Of a stretch of DNA of 42,179 bases, positions 24,813-35,164 are shown in pieces. Made by a program: the position numbers and the translations under genes. Location of the stretch: contig JAPPHZ010000024.1 of NCBI GenBank assembly GCA_028820935.1, positions 1 through 42,179 of the forward strand, written 5' to 3'. A model generated the notes under the pieces. The model was not told where the DNA came from and made no database searches. It saw only the letters and a program-made list of their open reading frames with translations. The first letter of the stretch is position 1; each line of letters opens with the position of its first letter. This DNA comes from a bacterium. GTDB lineage: Bacteria; Actinomycetota; Acidimicrobiia; Spongiisociales; Spongiisociaceae.

Positions 24813-27002
24813 GTGCCGATGGAGTCGCCAATCCGTGTACCTTGCCTCGGGCTGCTCGCGGCTTTGGTTGCCGTAATCGTCCTAGCGAGCTGCGGAGGCG
24901 ACTCGACACAGGAGTCAACTTCCACCACCGCCGCAAGCAGCACGACAACAACTGCCGGCAGCACGACAACGACCACCACTGCCACCAGTACGACGACCGC
25001 GCCATCCGAGACCACGGAGGCTCCCGCCGATTTCGATGTCAGCGTGGATGCGTACACCGATTGGGGAGAGGTGTTCAACGCTCTCACCACCACCGAACAG
25101 GAGTGCATCCGCGACACCTTCGATGCCGACTTATTGGAGTCGGTACTGGACCGATCGGTCATGTCGGAGTCGGACACCCCGGAGGCTTGGGAGATCTCGA
25201 TGTTCTCGTGCCTCGCCCCTCAAACTGCCCGAGCCGTGTTCCTCGCCTTATTGGTCGCAGGGATTGAGAAGGATGGTGCATTCCGGGCAGACGCGGATGC
25301 GCAGGCCTGCCTGGATGAATGGGTAGCCGGGATCGATGTGTTTGCAACGATGGTGGCCCTGTCGGCTGATGACGCCGGGGCGGCAGGGGAAGTTACCACC
25401 GCGTTCATGAGATGTCATCCAGATCTGTTCATTTCCTCCATGCTCGAGCAGACCGGCATGACCCTCGAAGACCTCAACGAGGAAGAAGCAACCTGCCTCC
25501 GGGAATGGGCAGCCGGCACCGACTGGGCAACCCTCCTCGCAAGCTCCACCGACGACCCTTCGTTTCTGGGAGACTTCGTCCCCGACCTGATCGCATGCGC
25601 CCCCGACCTGTTCATCTCATCCATGCTCGAGGACACCGGTCTGACCCTTGACGACCTCAGCGAGGAAGAAGCAACCTGCCTCCGGGAATGGGCAACCGGC
25701 ATCGACTGGGCAACCCTCCTCGCCGGAGACGACTTCGCGGTCCTCCTGGACTTCCTCCCCGACCTGTTTGCGTGCGCCCCCGACCTGTTCATCTCATCCG
25801 TCCTCGAGGACACCGGTCTGACTCTCGAAGACCTCAGCGAGGAAGAAGCGTCCTGCCTCCGGGAGTGGGTAACCGACTTCGATTGGTCGACCCTCTTCAC
25901 CGGCTTCGCCGACGATTCCATGTATCTGTTCGAGCTGCTGGAGTGCGTGCCCGACCTATCGTGGTCGGAGCCCGGTGACCTTCCTTGGGGCCAGGTGATC
26001 GAAGAGGCAACACCCCTTGGGATCGGTGTGGTCTTCCAAGGCGAGTTGGACGACGAAGGCGACAGCGACTACTTCATCTTCGAAGCCGAAGAAGGCGAGT
26101 TCTACCAACTGGACGTAACCCTCGGAACCCTCGAAGACTCCGTACTGGACCTATACGACGCAGACGGCATCTGGCTGGACGCCAACGACGACTATGGCGA
26201 CTCGACCGCGTCGCGGCTCGTATGGGACGCGCCCGCCACCGGCACCTACTATGTCCAGGTAGCCAGCTTCGACACCGGCACCGGCACCTACACGCTCACG
26301 ATCTCAGGCATCACGGACGATCACGCGAATTCGGCAGCCAACGCAGTGCCGGTCGAGATCGGAATGACAGCCCGAGGCGCGATCGACTACGAAGGCGACG
26401 GCGACTACTTCATCTTCGAAGCCGAAGAAGGTGTGTTCTACCAACTGGACGTAACGCTCGGAACCCTCGAAGACTCCGTACTGGACATCTTCGACACCTA
26501 CGGCATCTGGCTGGACGGCAACGACGACTCCCCCGAATCCACAGCCTCCCGGCTCTATTGGACCGCACCCGGCACCGGCACCTACTACGTCCGGGTGACC
26601 GGCTTCGACGTCAGCACCGGCACCTACACCCTCACCATCGCCGTCTCGGACATCGTGGACGACCACCCCGATTCGACTACCGACGCAACACCGGTGGAGA
26701 TCGGAGTGGCAGCCCATGGCGCTATTGACTACGAAGGCGACAGCGACTACTTCACCTTCGAAGCCGAAGAAGGCGAGTCCTACCAACTGGACGTGACCCT
26801 CGGAACCCTCGAAGACTCCATACTCGAACTGTTCGACGCCGACGGGATCTGGCTGGACGCCAACGACGACTTCGCCGAATCGACAGCCTCCCGGCTCGTA
26901 TGGCTCGCACCCGGCACAGGCACCTACTACATCCTGGTAGGCAGCTTCCGCACCGGCACCGGCACCGGCACCTACACCCTCACCATCGCCACCGCCCTGT
27001 AG
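24813..27002 (+). CDS. Repeat lipoprotein: Cys-paired repeats plus three PPC-like domains
   Basis: This is a cell-surface lipoprotein of about 729 residues, lipidated at Cys27 (VLASC), with a Ser/Thr linker (31-68). Residues about 80-390 consist of repeated units of roughly 60 residues, three well conserved and at least one degenerate before them. Each unit has CLREW, TDWATLL, a CAPDLF-like Cys-Pro pair and LTLEDLSEEEA. I do not recognise this repeat. Residues about 405-729 hold three near-identical domains of 112-114 residues with GDxDYFxFEAEEGxxYQLDVTLGTL and GTGTYYxxVxxF...TGTYTLTI, matching bacterial pre-peptidase C-terminal (PPC) domains. No protease domain is present. PPC domains usually occur on secreted enzymes, so their presence on an all-repeat protein is unusual; a binding or adhesive role is a guess. 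The frame is open far upstream through PTE-4, but the signal peptide fixes the start near 24813-24819. Confidence 0.8.
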   Translation: MPMESPIRVPCLGLLAALVAVIVLASCGGDSTQESTSTTAASSTTTTAGSTTTTTTATSTTTAPSETTEAPADFDVSVDAYTDWGEVFNALTTTEQECIRDTFDADLLESVLDRSVMSESDTPEAWEISMFSCLAPQTARAVFLALLVAGIEKDGAFRADADAQACLDEWVAGIDVFATMVALSADDAGAAGEVTTAFMRCHPDLFISSMLEQTGMTLEDLNEEEATCLREWAAGTDWATLLASSTDDPSFLGDFVPDLIACAPDLFISSMLEDTGLTLDDLSEEEATCLREWATGIDWATLLAGDDFAVLLDFLPDLFACAPDLFISSVLEDTGLTLEDLSEEEASCLREWVTDFDWSTLFTGFADDSMYLFELLECVPDLSWSEPGDLPWGQVIEEATPLGIGVVFQGELDDEGDSDYFIFEAEEGEFYQLDVTLGTLEDSVLDLYDADGIWLDANDDYGDSTASRLVWDAPATGTYYVQVASFDTGTGTYTLTISGITDDHANSAANAVPVEIGMTARGAIDYEGDGDYFIFEAEEGVFYQLDVTLGTLEDSVLDIFDTYGIWLDGNDDSPESTASRLYWTAPGTGTYYVRVTGFDVSTGTYTLTIAVSDIVDDHPDSTTDATPVEIGVAAHGAIDYEGDSDYFTFEAEEGESYQLDVTLGTLEDSILELFDADGIWLDANDDFAESTASRLVWLAPGTGTYYILVGSFRTGTGTGTYTLTIATAL
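25422..25921 (+). repeat. Tandem coding repeats of about 180 bp
   Basis: Units beginning GATCTGTTC or GACCTGTTC at 25422, 25605 and 25782 (spacing 183 and 177 bp) are highly alike in DNA as well as protein, which suggests recent expansion or gene conversion. A diverged copy precedes them. Confidence 0.85.
26055..26999 (+). repeat. Three tandem PPC-domain coding repeats of about 340 bp
   Basis: Units starting with GAAGGCGAC at 26055, 26391 and 26733 (spacing 336 and 342 bp) keep long identical DNA runs, for example CTCGGAACCCTCGAAGACTC in all three. In the last unit a short ACCGGC run is also expanded, lengthening a Gly-Thr stretch by two residues. Confidence 0.88.
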
Positions 27003-27137
27003 CGTCGTCTCGCTCCGGGCTTGCTCCGGTCTCGACGGATCGCTCCTGATCAGTCGGGTGGTCTTCGCCTACCACGGCGCGCCATCACCAAGGAAAATGG
27101 AGTCCCACTATCTCGGACGCCGGCCGGTCCCTCCATG

Positions 27138-27143
27138 TATGAT
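27138..27143 (+). promoter_or_regulatory. -10 box of the second ABC importer operon
   Basis: TATGAT matches the consensus closely, in an AT-rich patch of the 215-bp gap 27003-27217. The start would be near 27150, giving a leader of about 68 nt with GAAGGGAAAA before the ATG at 27218. No clear -35 is seen, and the rest of the gap shows nothing else I can name. Confidence 0.45.
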
Positions 27144-27217
27144 CAAAATTGAGACCACTCCGGGGTCAGGTGGAGCAAGTGGACGTTCTTACCCGGGGTC
27201 CGGACGAAGGGAAAACG

Positions 27218-29029
27218 ATGTACAAACACCGACCAGGCCGATGGCTGGCAGTGTTATTGACACTGGCTGTGTTCGCCGTCGCTTGCGGCACGGACGACGC
27301 GGACGATGCACCCGCAACCCCGGCGGCCCCTGCGACCACCGCCGCGCCCGCGGAGACAACCGCCACGACTGTGGTGGAGGTGGGAACGACCACCACGACC
27401 GCGGCGCCGGCGGGTGAGACCACCACGACGACCGCCGCTCCCACGACCACCACCGAGGCGATGGCCGAACCCCTGACGGGCCGCGAGGCAACCGTCGTGA
27501 TCGGCAAGAAGATGGATGGCGACACCAAGTTCGATCCGGCCCGGGCCTTCGAGGAACTGTACGTGCTCGTGCTCGGATCCGTGTACAACAACCTCGCGCA
27601 GTGGGCGCAGACCGATACCGGCTACGACTACCAGACGCTGCTTCCCGAGTTGGCCACCGAGTGGTCGTCCAACGCGGACGCTACCCAGTGGACCTTCACG
27701 CTGGATCCGAACGCCCGCTTCCACGACGGGTCACCGGTCACCTCTGACGATGTGGCGTTCTCGTTCATGCGGCTGAAGAACGTAGCCGCCACGCCGTCCT
27801 ACCAGGCGGCCAACCTCGACAGCGTCGACACGCCCGACCCCCAGACCGTCGTGGTCAACCTGGCCGCACCAGACGCTGAGTTCCCGGGCCTGACCACCGC
27901 CGCCGCTTTCAGCATCCTCAACAGCGAGTTGGTGATGGCCAACGGCGGCGCGGCCGGGGAGGATGCCTCGGAGACCGACACAGCCGGCGAATGGCTGGCC
28001 CTGAACAGCGCCGGATCCGGTCCGTTCACCTTCGACTTCTCCGAACCGGGCAGTCGCCTCGAGATCGTCCGCGTGGACGATTACTGGGGAGGCCCGCCCG
28101 CCGTCATGGAGCGGATCATCATGGTGAACATCCCCGAAGCCCAGTCGCGCATCGACGCGCTGGCCCGGGGCGACATCGACCTGGCATGGACGGTGATCCC
28201 GCACCAGGCCGCTACGTTGGGAGAGGACTACACGATCCTGCAGGCCAACACCAACCACTGGTACTACGTGATATTCACGACCGATGCGGAGAACAACAAC
28301 GCATTCGTGGCCAACCCGACGGTCCAGAAGGCGCTCAAGTACGCCATCGACTACGACGGCCTCCAGCGACTCTGTCCCGGATACACCGCCAATCGGGTGT
28401 ACGGCCTGGCGCCGATGCGCCTGGGAGGCATCACGGAAGGCTACGAGCGTGACCTGGACAAGGCCAAGGAACTGCTGGCAGAGGCGGGCTATCCCGATGG
28501 CTACGACGATCCTGAGAACCCGATCCGTCTCCAGACGTTCCAGTGGAGCGGTTTCTGCCCCGGATTCGGTGACGTGGCCCAGAAGCTGGCCGCCGACTTC
28601 GCCGACATCGGTGTCAAGACCGAGGTGCAGATCCGCGATGTGGGCGTGTTCTTCACCGACTTCCGCAAGGGCGACCTCGACATCAACGTGAGCGACTGGT
28701 TCCCCGACTTCCCGTCGGCGATGAACTCGGCGGCGGTGTCGTTCGCGGACGGATTCATCAACTGGCAGCGGTCGCTCTGGCCCGACAATGCCGAGGGCTG
28801 GCCTCTGTATGACGAGATCAAGGCGGCAGGTGACGCGGCGCTGGCGTCGGTCGATCCGGCGGAGCGGTTGAGCCTGCTGAACGACGTGGAGCGGTTGAGC
28901 TTGGAAGCCAACCCGACTCACCTGATGGTCGAGATTCCCGAGTGGTACCCGCACGTCAACACGTTGACCGGCGTCTACTACCACGCCGTCCACCGGTTTG
29001 AGCCATACCGGATGGGGCGGTCCCGGTAG
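27218..29029 (+). CDS. Peptide-type ABC substrate-binding lipoprotein
   Basis: This 603-residue SBP_bac_5 protein is the receptor of the second importer. The lipobox is AVACG (Cys23), followed by a long Thr/Ala/Pro linker (about 28-85) and a binding domain with family phrases LATEWSSN, ARFHDGSPVTSDDVAFS and GSGPFTF. Its linker is Thr-rich and flexible, unlike the Ala/Glu helical linker of the other SBP in this window. The ATG at 27218 follows GAAGGG and begins a standard signal peptide. Permease and ATPase genes follow after two hairpins. Confidence 0.93.
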   Translation: MYKHRPGRWLAVLLTLAVFAVACGTDDADDAPATPAAPATTAAPAETTATTVVEVGTTTTTAAPAGETTTTTAAPTTTTEAMAEPLTGREATVVIGKKMDGDTKFDPARAFEELYVLVLGSVYNNLAQWAQTDTGYDYQTLLPELATEWSSNADATQWTFTLDPNARFHDGSPVTSDDVAFSFMRLKNVAATPSYQAANLDSVDTPDPQTVVVNLAAPDAEFPGLTTAAAFSILNSELVMANGGAAGEDASETDTAGEWLALNSAGSGPFTFDFSEPGSRLEIVRVDDYWGGPPAVMERIIMVNIPEAQSRIDALARGDIDLAWTVIPHQAATLGEDYTILQANTNHWYYVIFTTDAENNNAFVANPTVQKALKYAIDYDGLQRLCPGYTANRVYGLAPMRLGGITEGYERDLDKAKELLAEAGYPDGYDDPENPIRLQTFQWSGFCPGFGDVAQKLAADFADIGVKTEVQIRDVGVFFTDFRKGDLDINVSDWFPDFPSAMNSAAVSFADGFINWQRSLWPDNAEGWPLYDEIKAAGDAALASVDPAERLSLLNDVERLSLEANPTHLMVEIPEWYPHVNTLTGVYYHAVHRFEPYRMGRSR

Positions 29030-29033
29030 TCGA

Positions 29034-29091
29034 GGTCTCACGGGAGACCGCACAACCCCATCGGGGGGCGGCCGGCCGGTCGCCCCCCGAT
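29034..29091 (+). terminator. Two successive hairpins after the second SBP gene
   Basis: The first has a 6-bp stem GGTCTC/GAGACC (29034-29049) with loop ACGG. The second has a perfect 11-bp stem ATCGGGGGGCG with CGCCCCCCGAT (29060-29070 with 29081-29091) and a 10-nt loop. No T tract follows. They probably protect the SBP mRNA 3' end or reduce read-through into the transporter genes. Confidence 0.6.
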
Positions 29092-29133
29092 CCCCATCTC
29101 GTACGACTGAAGCCATGACCCGGAGGAGTTGAC

Positions 29134-30171
29134 ATGCGCTGGTTCGTACTGCGGCGCCTGGCCCTGGCTCCGCTCGTGCTGCTGGGCATGACCTGCATCA
29201 CCTTCTTCGTGTCCCAACTGATCCCCATCGACCCGGTCGCCGCCTACCTGGGAGGTCGGGGCGCCGCCCAATCCGACGCGGCTGAACAGGCCATCATCGA
29301 CGCCCTCAACGCCCGCTGGGGATGGGACAAGCCGATCCCGGAGCGCTACTGGATCTACCTGACCAACCTACTCCAGGGTGACATGGGCGAATCGAGCCAC
29401 TCGGCGCGAGCCGTCAGCACCGACCTCGCCAACGTGGTGCCCCCCACGATCGAGTTGGTCGTGGCGGCCTTGATGGTCGCGCTCGTGTTCGGCATCCCGC
29501 TCGGCGTGTTCGCGGCGGCGCGCCGGGGAGGCGTCTGGGACGAGTTCTTCAAGGTGGCCTCCACCCTGGCGATCTCGGTACCGGTCTTCTGGCTGGCCAT
29601 CGTGGGATTCACCGTGTTCTACGGGCGGCTGGGGTGGGCGGCAGGGCCCGGACAGCTGGACATCTTCATGCGCCCGCCTCCGGACGTGACCGGGATGGTC
29701 ACCGTCGACTCCATACTGACCGGCCGCTGGGACGCCCTGTTCGACACCCTGCACCACCTGGCGTTCCCCGCCCTGGTGCTGGGTCTGGTGATCGGCTTCT
29801 ACTTCGCCCGGGTGGTCCGTTCGGAGATGGTCGACGCCTTGGAGTCGGACTACGTCCGCACCGCTCGCGGCAAGGGCCTGCGCCGCCGCCTGGTCCTCTA
29901 TCGCCATGCTTTTCGCAACGCCGTCATCCCGGTGATCACCCTGTCGGGGCTTGCCTTCGGTTCGCTGCTCACCGGGATCATCGTGGTGGAACGCGTGGTG
30001 GGCTGGCCCGGACTCGGCTCGTACGCCTTCACGGCGGCCACGCGCCTGGACCTCAACGCCCTCTCCGGCGTGGTGCTGGTGATCAGCCTGGCCTACGTAC
30101 TGGCCAACCTGGCGGTCGACCTGCTGTACACGGTGGCCGACCCGCGGGTACGCGACGGGATGAGTTCGTGA
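29134..30171 (+). CDS. Oligopeptide-type ABC transporter permease (DppB-like)
   Basis: This 345-residue permease has the DppB/OppB N-terminal helix, the external region with ARWGWDKPIPERYWIYLTNL and GDMGESSHS, several membrane helices and the EAA loop YVRTARGKGLRRRLVLYRHAFRNA. The start is well supported by CGGAGGAGTTGAC. The stop overlaps the GTG of the partner permease by 4 nt. Confidence 0.93.
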   Translation: MRWFVLRRLALAPLVLLGMTCITFFVSQLIPIDPVAAYLGGRGAAQSDAAEQAIIDALNARWGWDKPIPERYWIYLTNLLQGDMGESSHSARAVSTDLANVVPPTIELVVAALMVALVFGIPLGVFAAARRGGVWDEFFKVASTLAISVPVFWLAIVGFTVFYGRLGWAAGPGQLDIFMRPPPDVTGMVTVDSILTGRWDALFDTLHHLAFPALVLGLVIGFYFARVVRSEMVDALESDYVRTARGKGLRRRLVLYRHAFRNAVIPVITLSGLAFGSLLTGIIVVERVVGWPGLGSYAFTAATRLDLNALSGVVLVISLAYVLANLAVDLLYTVADPRVRDGMSS

Positions 30172-31026
30172 CCTTGAGCCGGCTTCGCCGCCTGGAGGAG
30201 GCGGTAGCGCCCACCCGCCTCTCCACGACCCTGGAGTCGCTCCGGCCCCGCACCTTCCTCGAGTTCTACGGCCTGGGCGTGATCGTGGTGATGGTGGCGG
30301 CCATCGCCGCCGCGCCCCTCATCGCCCCCGACCCGCTCGCCCAAGATCTGACGTCGGCCCTGGCCGGTTCGAGTGCCGAGCACTGGCTGGGCACCGACAA
30401 CCTGGGCCGTGACCTGTGGGCGCGGATCCTCTACGGGGGTCGCGTGTCGGTGGTGATCGGCGTCTTCGTCCTCCTGACGGCGGGCGCCGTCGGCGTCCTC
30501 TACGGCGCGGTGTCCGGATATGCCGGTGGCATGGTCGACGCGGTGATGATGCGGATCGTAGATATCTTCCTGTCGTTTCCCTCCATCATGCTGGCCCTGC
30601 TCATCTCCGCAGCGCTGGGACCCACCATCCGCAACGTGATCATCGCCATCGCGGCAGCCTGGTGGCCGGTCTACGCCCGGCTGATCCGCGGCCAGGTCAT
30701 CGTGGTGAAGGAACGCGAGTTCGTTACCGCCTCCAGGGCATTGGGAGCGGGGCCGATGCGGAACCTGCTGCTTACGGTCCTGCCCAACAGCTTCGGGGTG
30801 ATGAAGACGATCTTCGTCCTCGACATCGGCTACGCCATCCTGGCAGGATCCACCCTCGGCTTCCTGGGACTCGGAGTCTCGGCGCCGACCCCCGAGTGGG
30901 GGTACATGATCCGCGAGGCCCTCCAGTACCCCACCCACTGGTGGTTCATCCTCAGCCCCGGCCTCGCTCTGCTGCTGTTCGTATCGGCCATCAACTTCGC
31001 CGGGGGTATCGTGACCCGGTCGGTCC

Positions 31027-31046
<20 letters not shown>
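30168..31046 (+). CDS. Oligopeptide-type ABC transporter permease (DppC-like)
   Basis: This 292-residue partner permease has the marker HWLGTDNLGRDLWARILYGG, the EAA loop FVTASRALGAGPMRNLL and about six membrane helices. The start is GTG 30168, overlapping the stop of the DppB-like gene. Its end overlaps the next ATPase gene by 20 nt. Gene order (SBP, two permeases, two ATPases) differs from the first importer (SBP, two ATPases, two permeases), so the two operons are not a simple recent duplication. Confidence 0.93.
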
Positions 31047-32144
<1,098 letters not shown>

Positions 32145-32148
<4 letters not shown>

Positions 32149-33257
32149 GCACCGAGCAGGTGGCCAGTCCGGCCCTGGTCGAGGTCCAGGACCTGAGGGT
32201 CTGGTTTCCGGCAGGGCGCGGATCGTCAGCCAAGACCGGTGGCTCCATCAAGGCGGTGGACGGGATTTCGTTCACCGTCCGGCGCGGTGAAACCCTTGGT
32301 CTCGTGGGTGAGTCGGGATGCGGCAAGACCACGACCGCCCGAGCCATCCTCAAACTCCTGGACCCGACGGAGGGAAGCATCCTGTTCGACGGCGTCGACC
32401 TGTCAACCGTCTCGCGTCGAGAACTGCGGCTGATGCGCCGCCGGATGCAGCCGGTCTTCCAGGACCCGTTCTCCAGCCTCAACCCGAAGCGGACGGTGGA
32501 GCGGATAGTCGCCGAGCCGCTCGTCATCCATCGCCAGGGGACCCCGTCGGAGCGCCGGGAGAGGGTCGCCGATCTGCTCGAGACGGTCGGGCTACCACCC
32601 GACGCGGCGGGCCGTTACCCGCATGCCTTCAGCGGAGGCCAGCGGCAACGCATCGCCATCGCCCGGGCCATGGCCCTCCGACCGGACCTGATCATCGCCG
32701 ACGAGCCCGTCAGCGCTCTCGACGTCAGCATTCGCGCCCAGATACTCAACCTGCTGAGCGATCTCCAGCAGGAGTTCCACCTGACCTACCTGGTCATCGC
32801 GCACGACCTCGCCCTCGTTCGGCAGGTGACCGACCGGGTGGCGGTCATGTACCTGGGAAAGATCGTCGAACTGCGACCCACAGAGGACCTCTACCGGCGG
32901 CCGCTCCACCCGTACACGGTGGCACTCCTGTCTTCGGCGCCCATTCCCGACACCGAGGCCGAAGCGACCCGGCAACGTATCGTGTTGGAGGGTGATGTAC
33001 CCAGCCCGGCCGATCCGCCGGCAGGCTGTCGCTTCAACACCCGATGCTGGCTCCGGCGAAATCTGGGAAACCCGGAGATCTGCACCACCGAAGCACCCCC
33101 GTTGGCGCAGGTACAGGACCACGGCGCGTCCGGCGTGGTGGCGTGCCACTTCCCAGAGGCGGTGGAGGACTCACCCGAACGTAGGGAGACGTTGGTAGCT
33201 CTCACCGGTTCGAGGGCTTCCTCCCCCGATGAGGGCTCTACCCCGGACGTCGGCTAG
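32145..33257 (+). CDS. Oligopeptide-type ABC transporter ATPase (DppF-like)
   Basis: This is the second ATPase, 370 residues: Walker [11 protein letters not shown]-loop [11 protein letters not shown], signature FSGGQRQR, Walker [14 protein letters not shown]-loop VIAHD, and the C-terminal [13 protein letters not shown] extension. It ends the operon. Its TAG stop shares the bases CTAG with the stop of the convergent SDR gene. Confidence 0.93.
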
Positions 33258-33997
33258 CCGAGCATCTCCCCGCGATCCACCACCGCGACCTCGCCCGTGA
33301 TCGAGTCGTTGGCCAGCAGCCCCATAAGGGACCGGACCACGTCCTCCACCGGTATTACAGGCACCGCACCTGACCGGAGCTCTCGGGCGCGGTCGGGAGG
33401 CACGTGGCGGTCTATCCATTCGGTGAGCATCCAACCCGGCGCGATGGCGTTGACCTGCACCTCGGGCGCCAGCGCCCGGGCCAGGCAGCGGGTAAGCGAC
33501 ACCAGCGCAGCCTTCGACACCACGTAGGGGATGGAGCTACCCGCGCTGGTGAAAGCGGAATTGGAGGCCACGTTGATGATCTTGCCCGCACCCCTGGATC
33601 GCATCCCGGGCGCCACCGCCCGGGAGCACAGGAACGCACCCGTGACGTTGACATCCATGATCCGCCGCCACTCCTCCGCGGTAACCGCCCCCAGGTCGGG
33701 GAAGGCAACGTAGCGGGTGGTGCCCGCGTTGTTGACGAGGATGCTCACCGGTCCCAACTCCTCCTCGACCGACGCCACCATCGAAGAGACCGCCGAACCG
33801 TCGGTGATATCGGCCCGGACTGCTACGGCGGTCCCTCCGCGGTCGCTGATCTGCCGGGCTACCCGCTCCGCCTCTGGACGCGACCTCGAGTAGTTGACGG
33901 CTACCGAGACACCGGCCCTGTCCAGCGCGAGGGACGTCGCTCGACCGAGACCGGTGCCCCCGCCGGTCACCAGCGCCACCTGCCCGTCCAGATCCAC
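33254..33997 (-). CDS. SDR-family oxidoreductase
   Basis: This 247-residue short-chain dehydrogenase has TGGGTGLG (11-18), NNAG (89-92), Asn115, Ser145, Tyr158 and Lys162 (YVVSK), which form the full catalytic tetrad. The second strand ends VNYSRSR, with basic residues where NADP(H)-preferring enzymes have them, unlike the SDR at 22262. It is the last gene of a minus-strand operon: ThDP enzyme, class V PLP enzyme, SDR. Only 3 nt separate it from the PLP enzyme gene. Confidence 0.9.
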   Translation of the reverse strand: MDLDGQVALVTGGGTGLGRATSLALDRAGVSVAVNYSRSRPEAERVARQISDRGGTAVAVRADITDGSAVSSMVASVEEELGPVSILVNNAGTTRYVAFPDLGAVTAEEWRRIMDVNVTGAFLCSRAVAPGMRSRGAGKIINVASNSAFTSAGSSIPYVVSKAALVSLTRCLARALAPEVQVNAIAPGWMLTEWIDRHVPPDRARELRSGAVPVIPVEDVVRSLMGLLANDSITGEVAVVDRGEMLG

Positions 33998-34000
33998 GCT

Positions 34001-35164
34001 CTACCCCGCCGACGCCCGGGTAGAACCGCGCCGGTACGCGTCGATTCCACCGAGAAGACGGTCCACGTCGCCGGGAGTGTTGTAGAGATGGGGATCGGCC
34101 CGGACCCGGTCGTCCTCGGGGTATCCCCACACATCCACGCCCAGCCTCCGCAGATGGCGGCACAACGGCACTGCCCCGTCGAAGTGGAAGGACACCACCC
34201 CGCCCCGCTCGGTCCGGCTCGCCGGGGTCAGCACATGGATTCCCCGTTCGGTCAGCCCATCGATCATCTGCCCGGTCAGTTCCAGAACATGCCGTTCGAT
34301 GTCCGGTATGCCCGCCTCGATGATGATGTCCAATCCTCTGCGCGCGGCCGTGATGCCCGGCAGATCCGCGAGTCCGATCTCGTGGCGCACCGCACCGGGC
34401 CGGTACGAGAGGTTGGCAGGCTCGTCCGGCCCGCCGTCCTGGTAGGTACCCACGTAGCCGACGTGGGGCGGCGCCAGAGACTCGAGGTGCTCCCGGCGCG
34501 CGTAGAGGTATCCCAGCCCGGGCGGACCGAGCAACCACTTCATCAGCGTGCCGCTGATGAAGTCGACACCGGCATCCGTGGCATCGATGGGAACGGCGCC
34601 CGCCGACTGGGCGGCGTCGACGATGAGGTAGCCGCCACAACTGCGGGTGAGTTCGGCCAGCTTGCGGAGGTCGTGGCGGAAGCCGGTACGGGGGGCCACG
34701 TGAGAGACGAGCACCGCGATGGTGTTCTCGTCCACGAGGTTTTCGATCTCTGTCATCCGGGTGGAGGACGGTCCGTCGGGAACCGAGCGGACCTCGACCG
34801 GGCGGCGGTTCGGCAGCAGCCAGGGCCAGACGGCGCTCGGATGGGAGGTCGGGTCCGTGACGATGTTGGCACCGGGCGGCGGTTCGATCATCTGGACCGC
34901 CAGGTTGGACCCTCGAGAGGTATTGTCGACGATGGCTATCTCACCGGGATCAGCACCCAGCACCGTCGCCAGCCGGGCCTTGAGGATCTCCCACTCGTCG
35001 AAGTAACGCGCCCTGTGATACGCCGGATCGAACATCCATCGATCGGACCACCGGTCGAGGGCCGCCTTGACCGGGATCGCAGCCGGGGCAAGACCCCCGG
35101 CGAAGAGGTAGGCGCGGGTCTCGGTGATCGGGAAGAGAGACCGGTACCGCTCCGTCAGGACCAT
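34001..35164 (-). CDS. Class V aminotransferase-fold PLP enzyme
   Basis: This 387-residue fold-type I PLP enzyme belongs to the cysteine desulfurase/kynureninase/isopenicillin epimerase group. Cofactor features are NTSRGSN, HVAPRTG, VDAAQSAG and the Schiff-base Lys209 in GTLMKWLLGPPGLGYLY. A cysteine desulfurase active-site Cys loop is not evident, so transamination, racemisation or a lyase reaction is more likely. The ATG at 35164 overlaps the upstream ThDP gene by 10 nt and follows GAGGTG; the longer open frame upstream is a shadow of that gene. Confidence 0.82.
   Translation of the reverse strand: MVLTERYRSLFPITETRAYLFAGGLAPAAIPVKAALDRWSDRWMFDPAYHRARYFDEWEILKARLATVLGADPGEIAIVDNTSRGSNLAVQMIEPPPGANIVTDPTSHPSAVWPWLLPNRRPVEVRSVPDGPSSTRMTEIENLVDENTIAVLVSHVAPRTGFRHDLRKLAELTRSCGGYLIVDAAQSAGAVPIDATDAGVDFISGTLMKWLLGPPGLGYLYARREHLESLAPPHVGYVGTYQDGGPDEPANLSYRPGAVRHEIGLADLPGITAARRGLDIIIEAGIPDIERHVLELTGQMIDGLTERGIHVLTPASRTERGGVVSFHFDGAVPLCRHLRRLGVDVWGYPEDDRVRADPHLYNTPGDVDRLLGGIDAYRRGSTRASAG

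Noticed and set aside
27731-29116. Long minus-strand open frame (461 codons) antisense to the second substrate-binding protein
   Set aside because: It mirrors the GC-biased third positions of the plus-strand gene, has no ribosome site or recognisable motif, and the plus-strand frame is a clear SBP.
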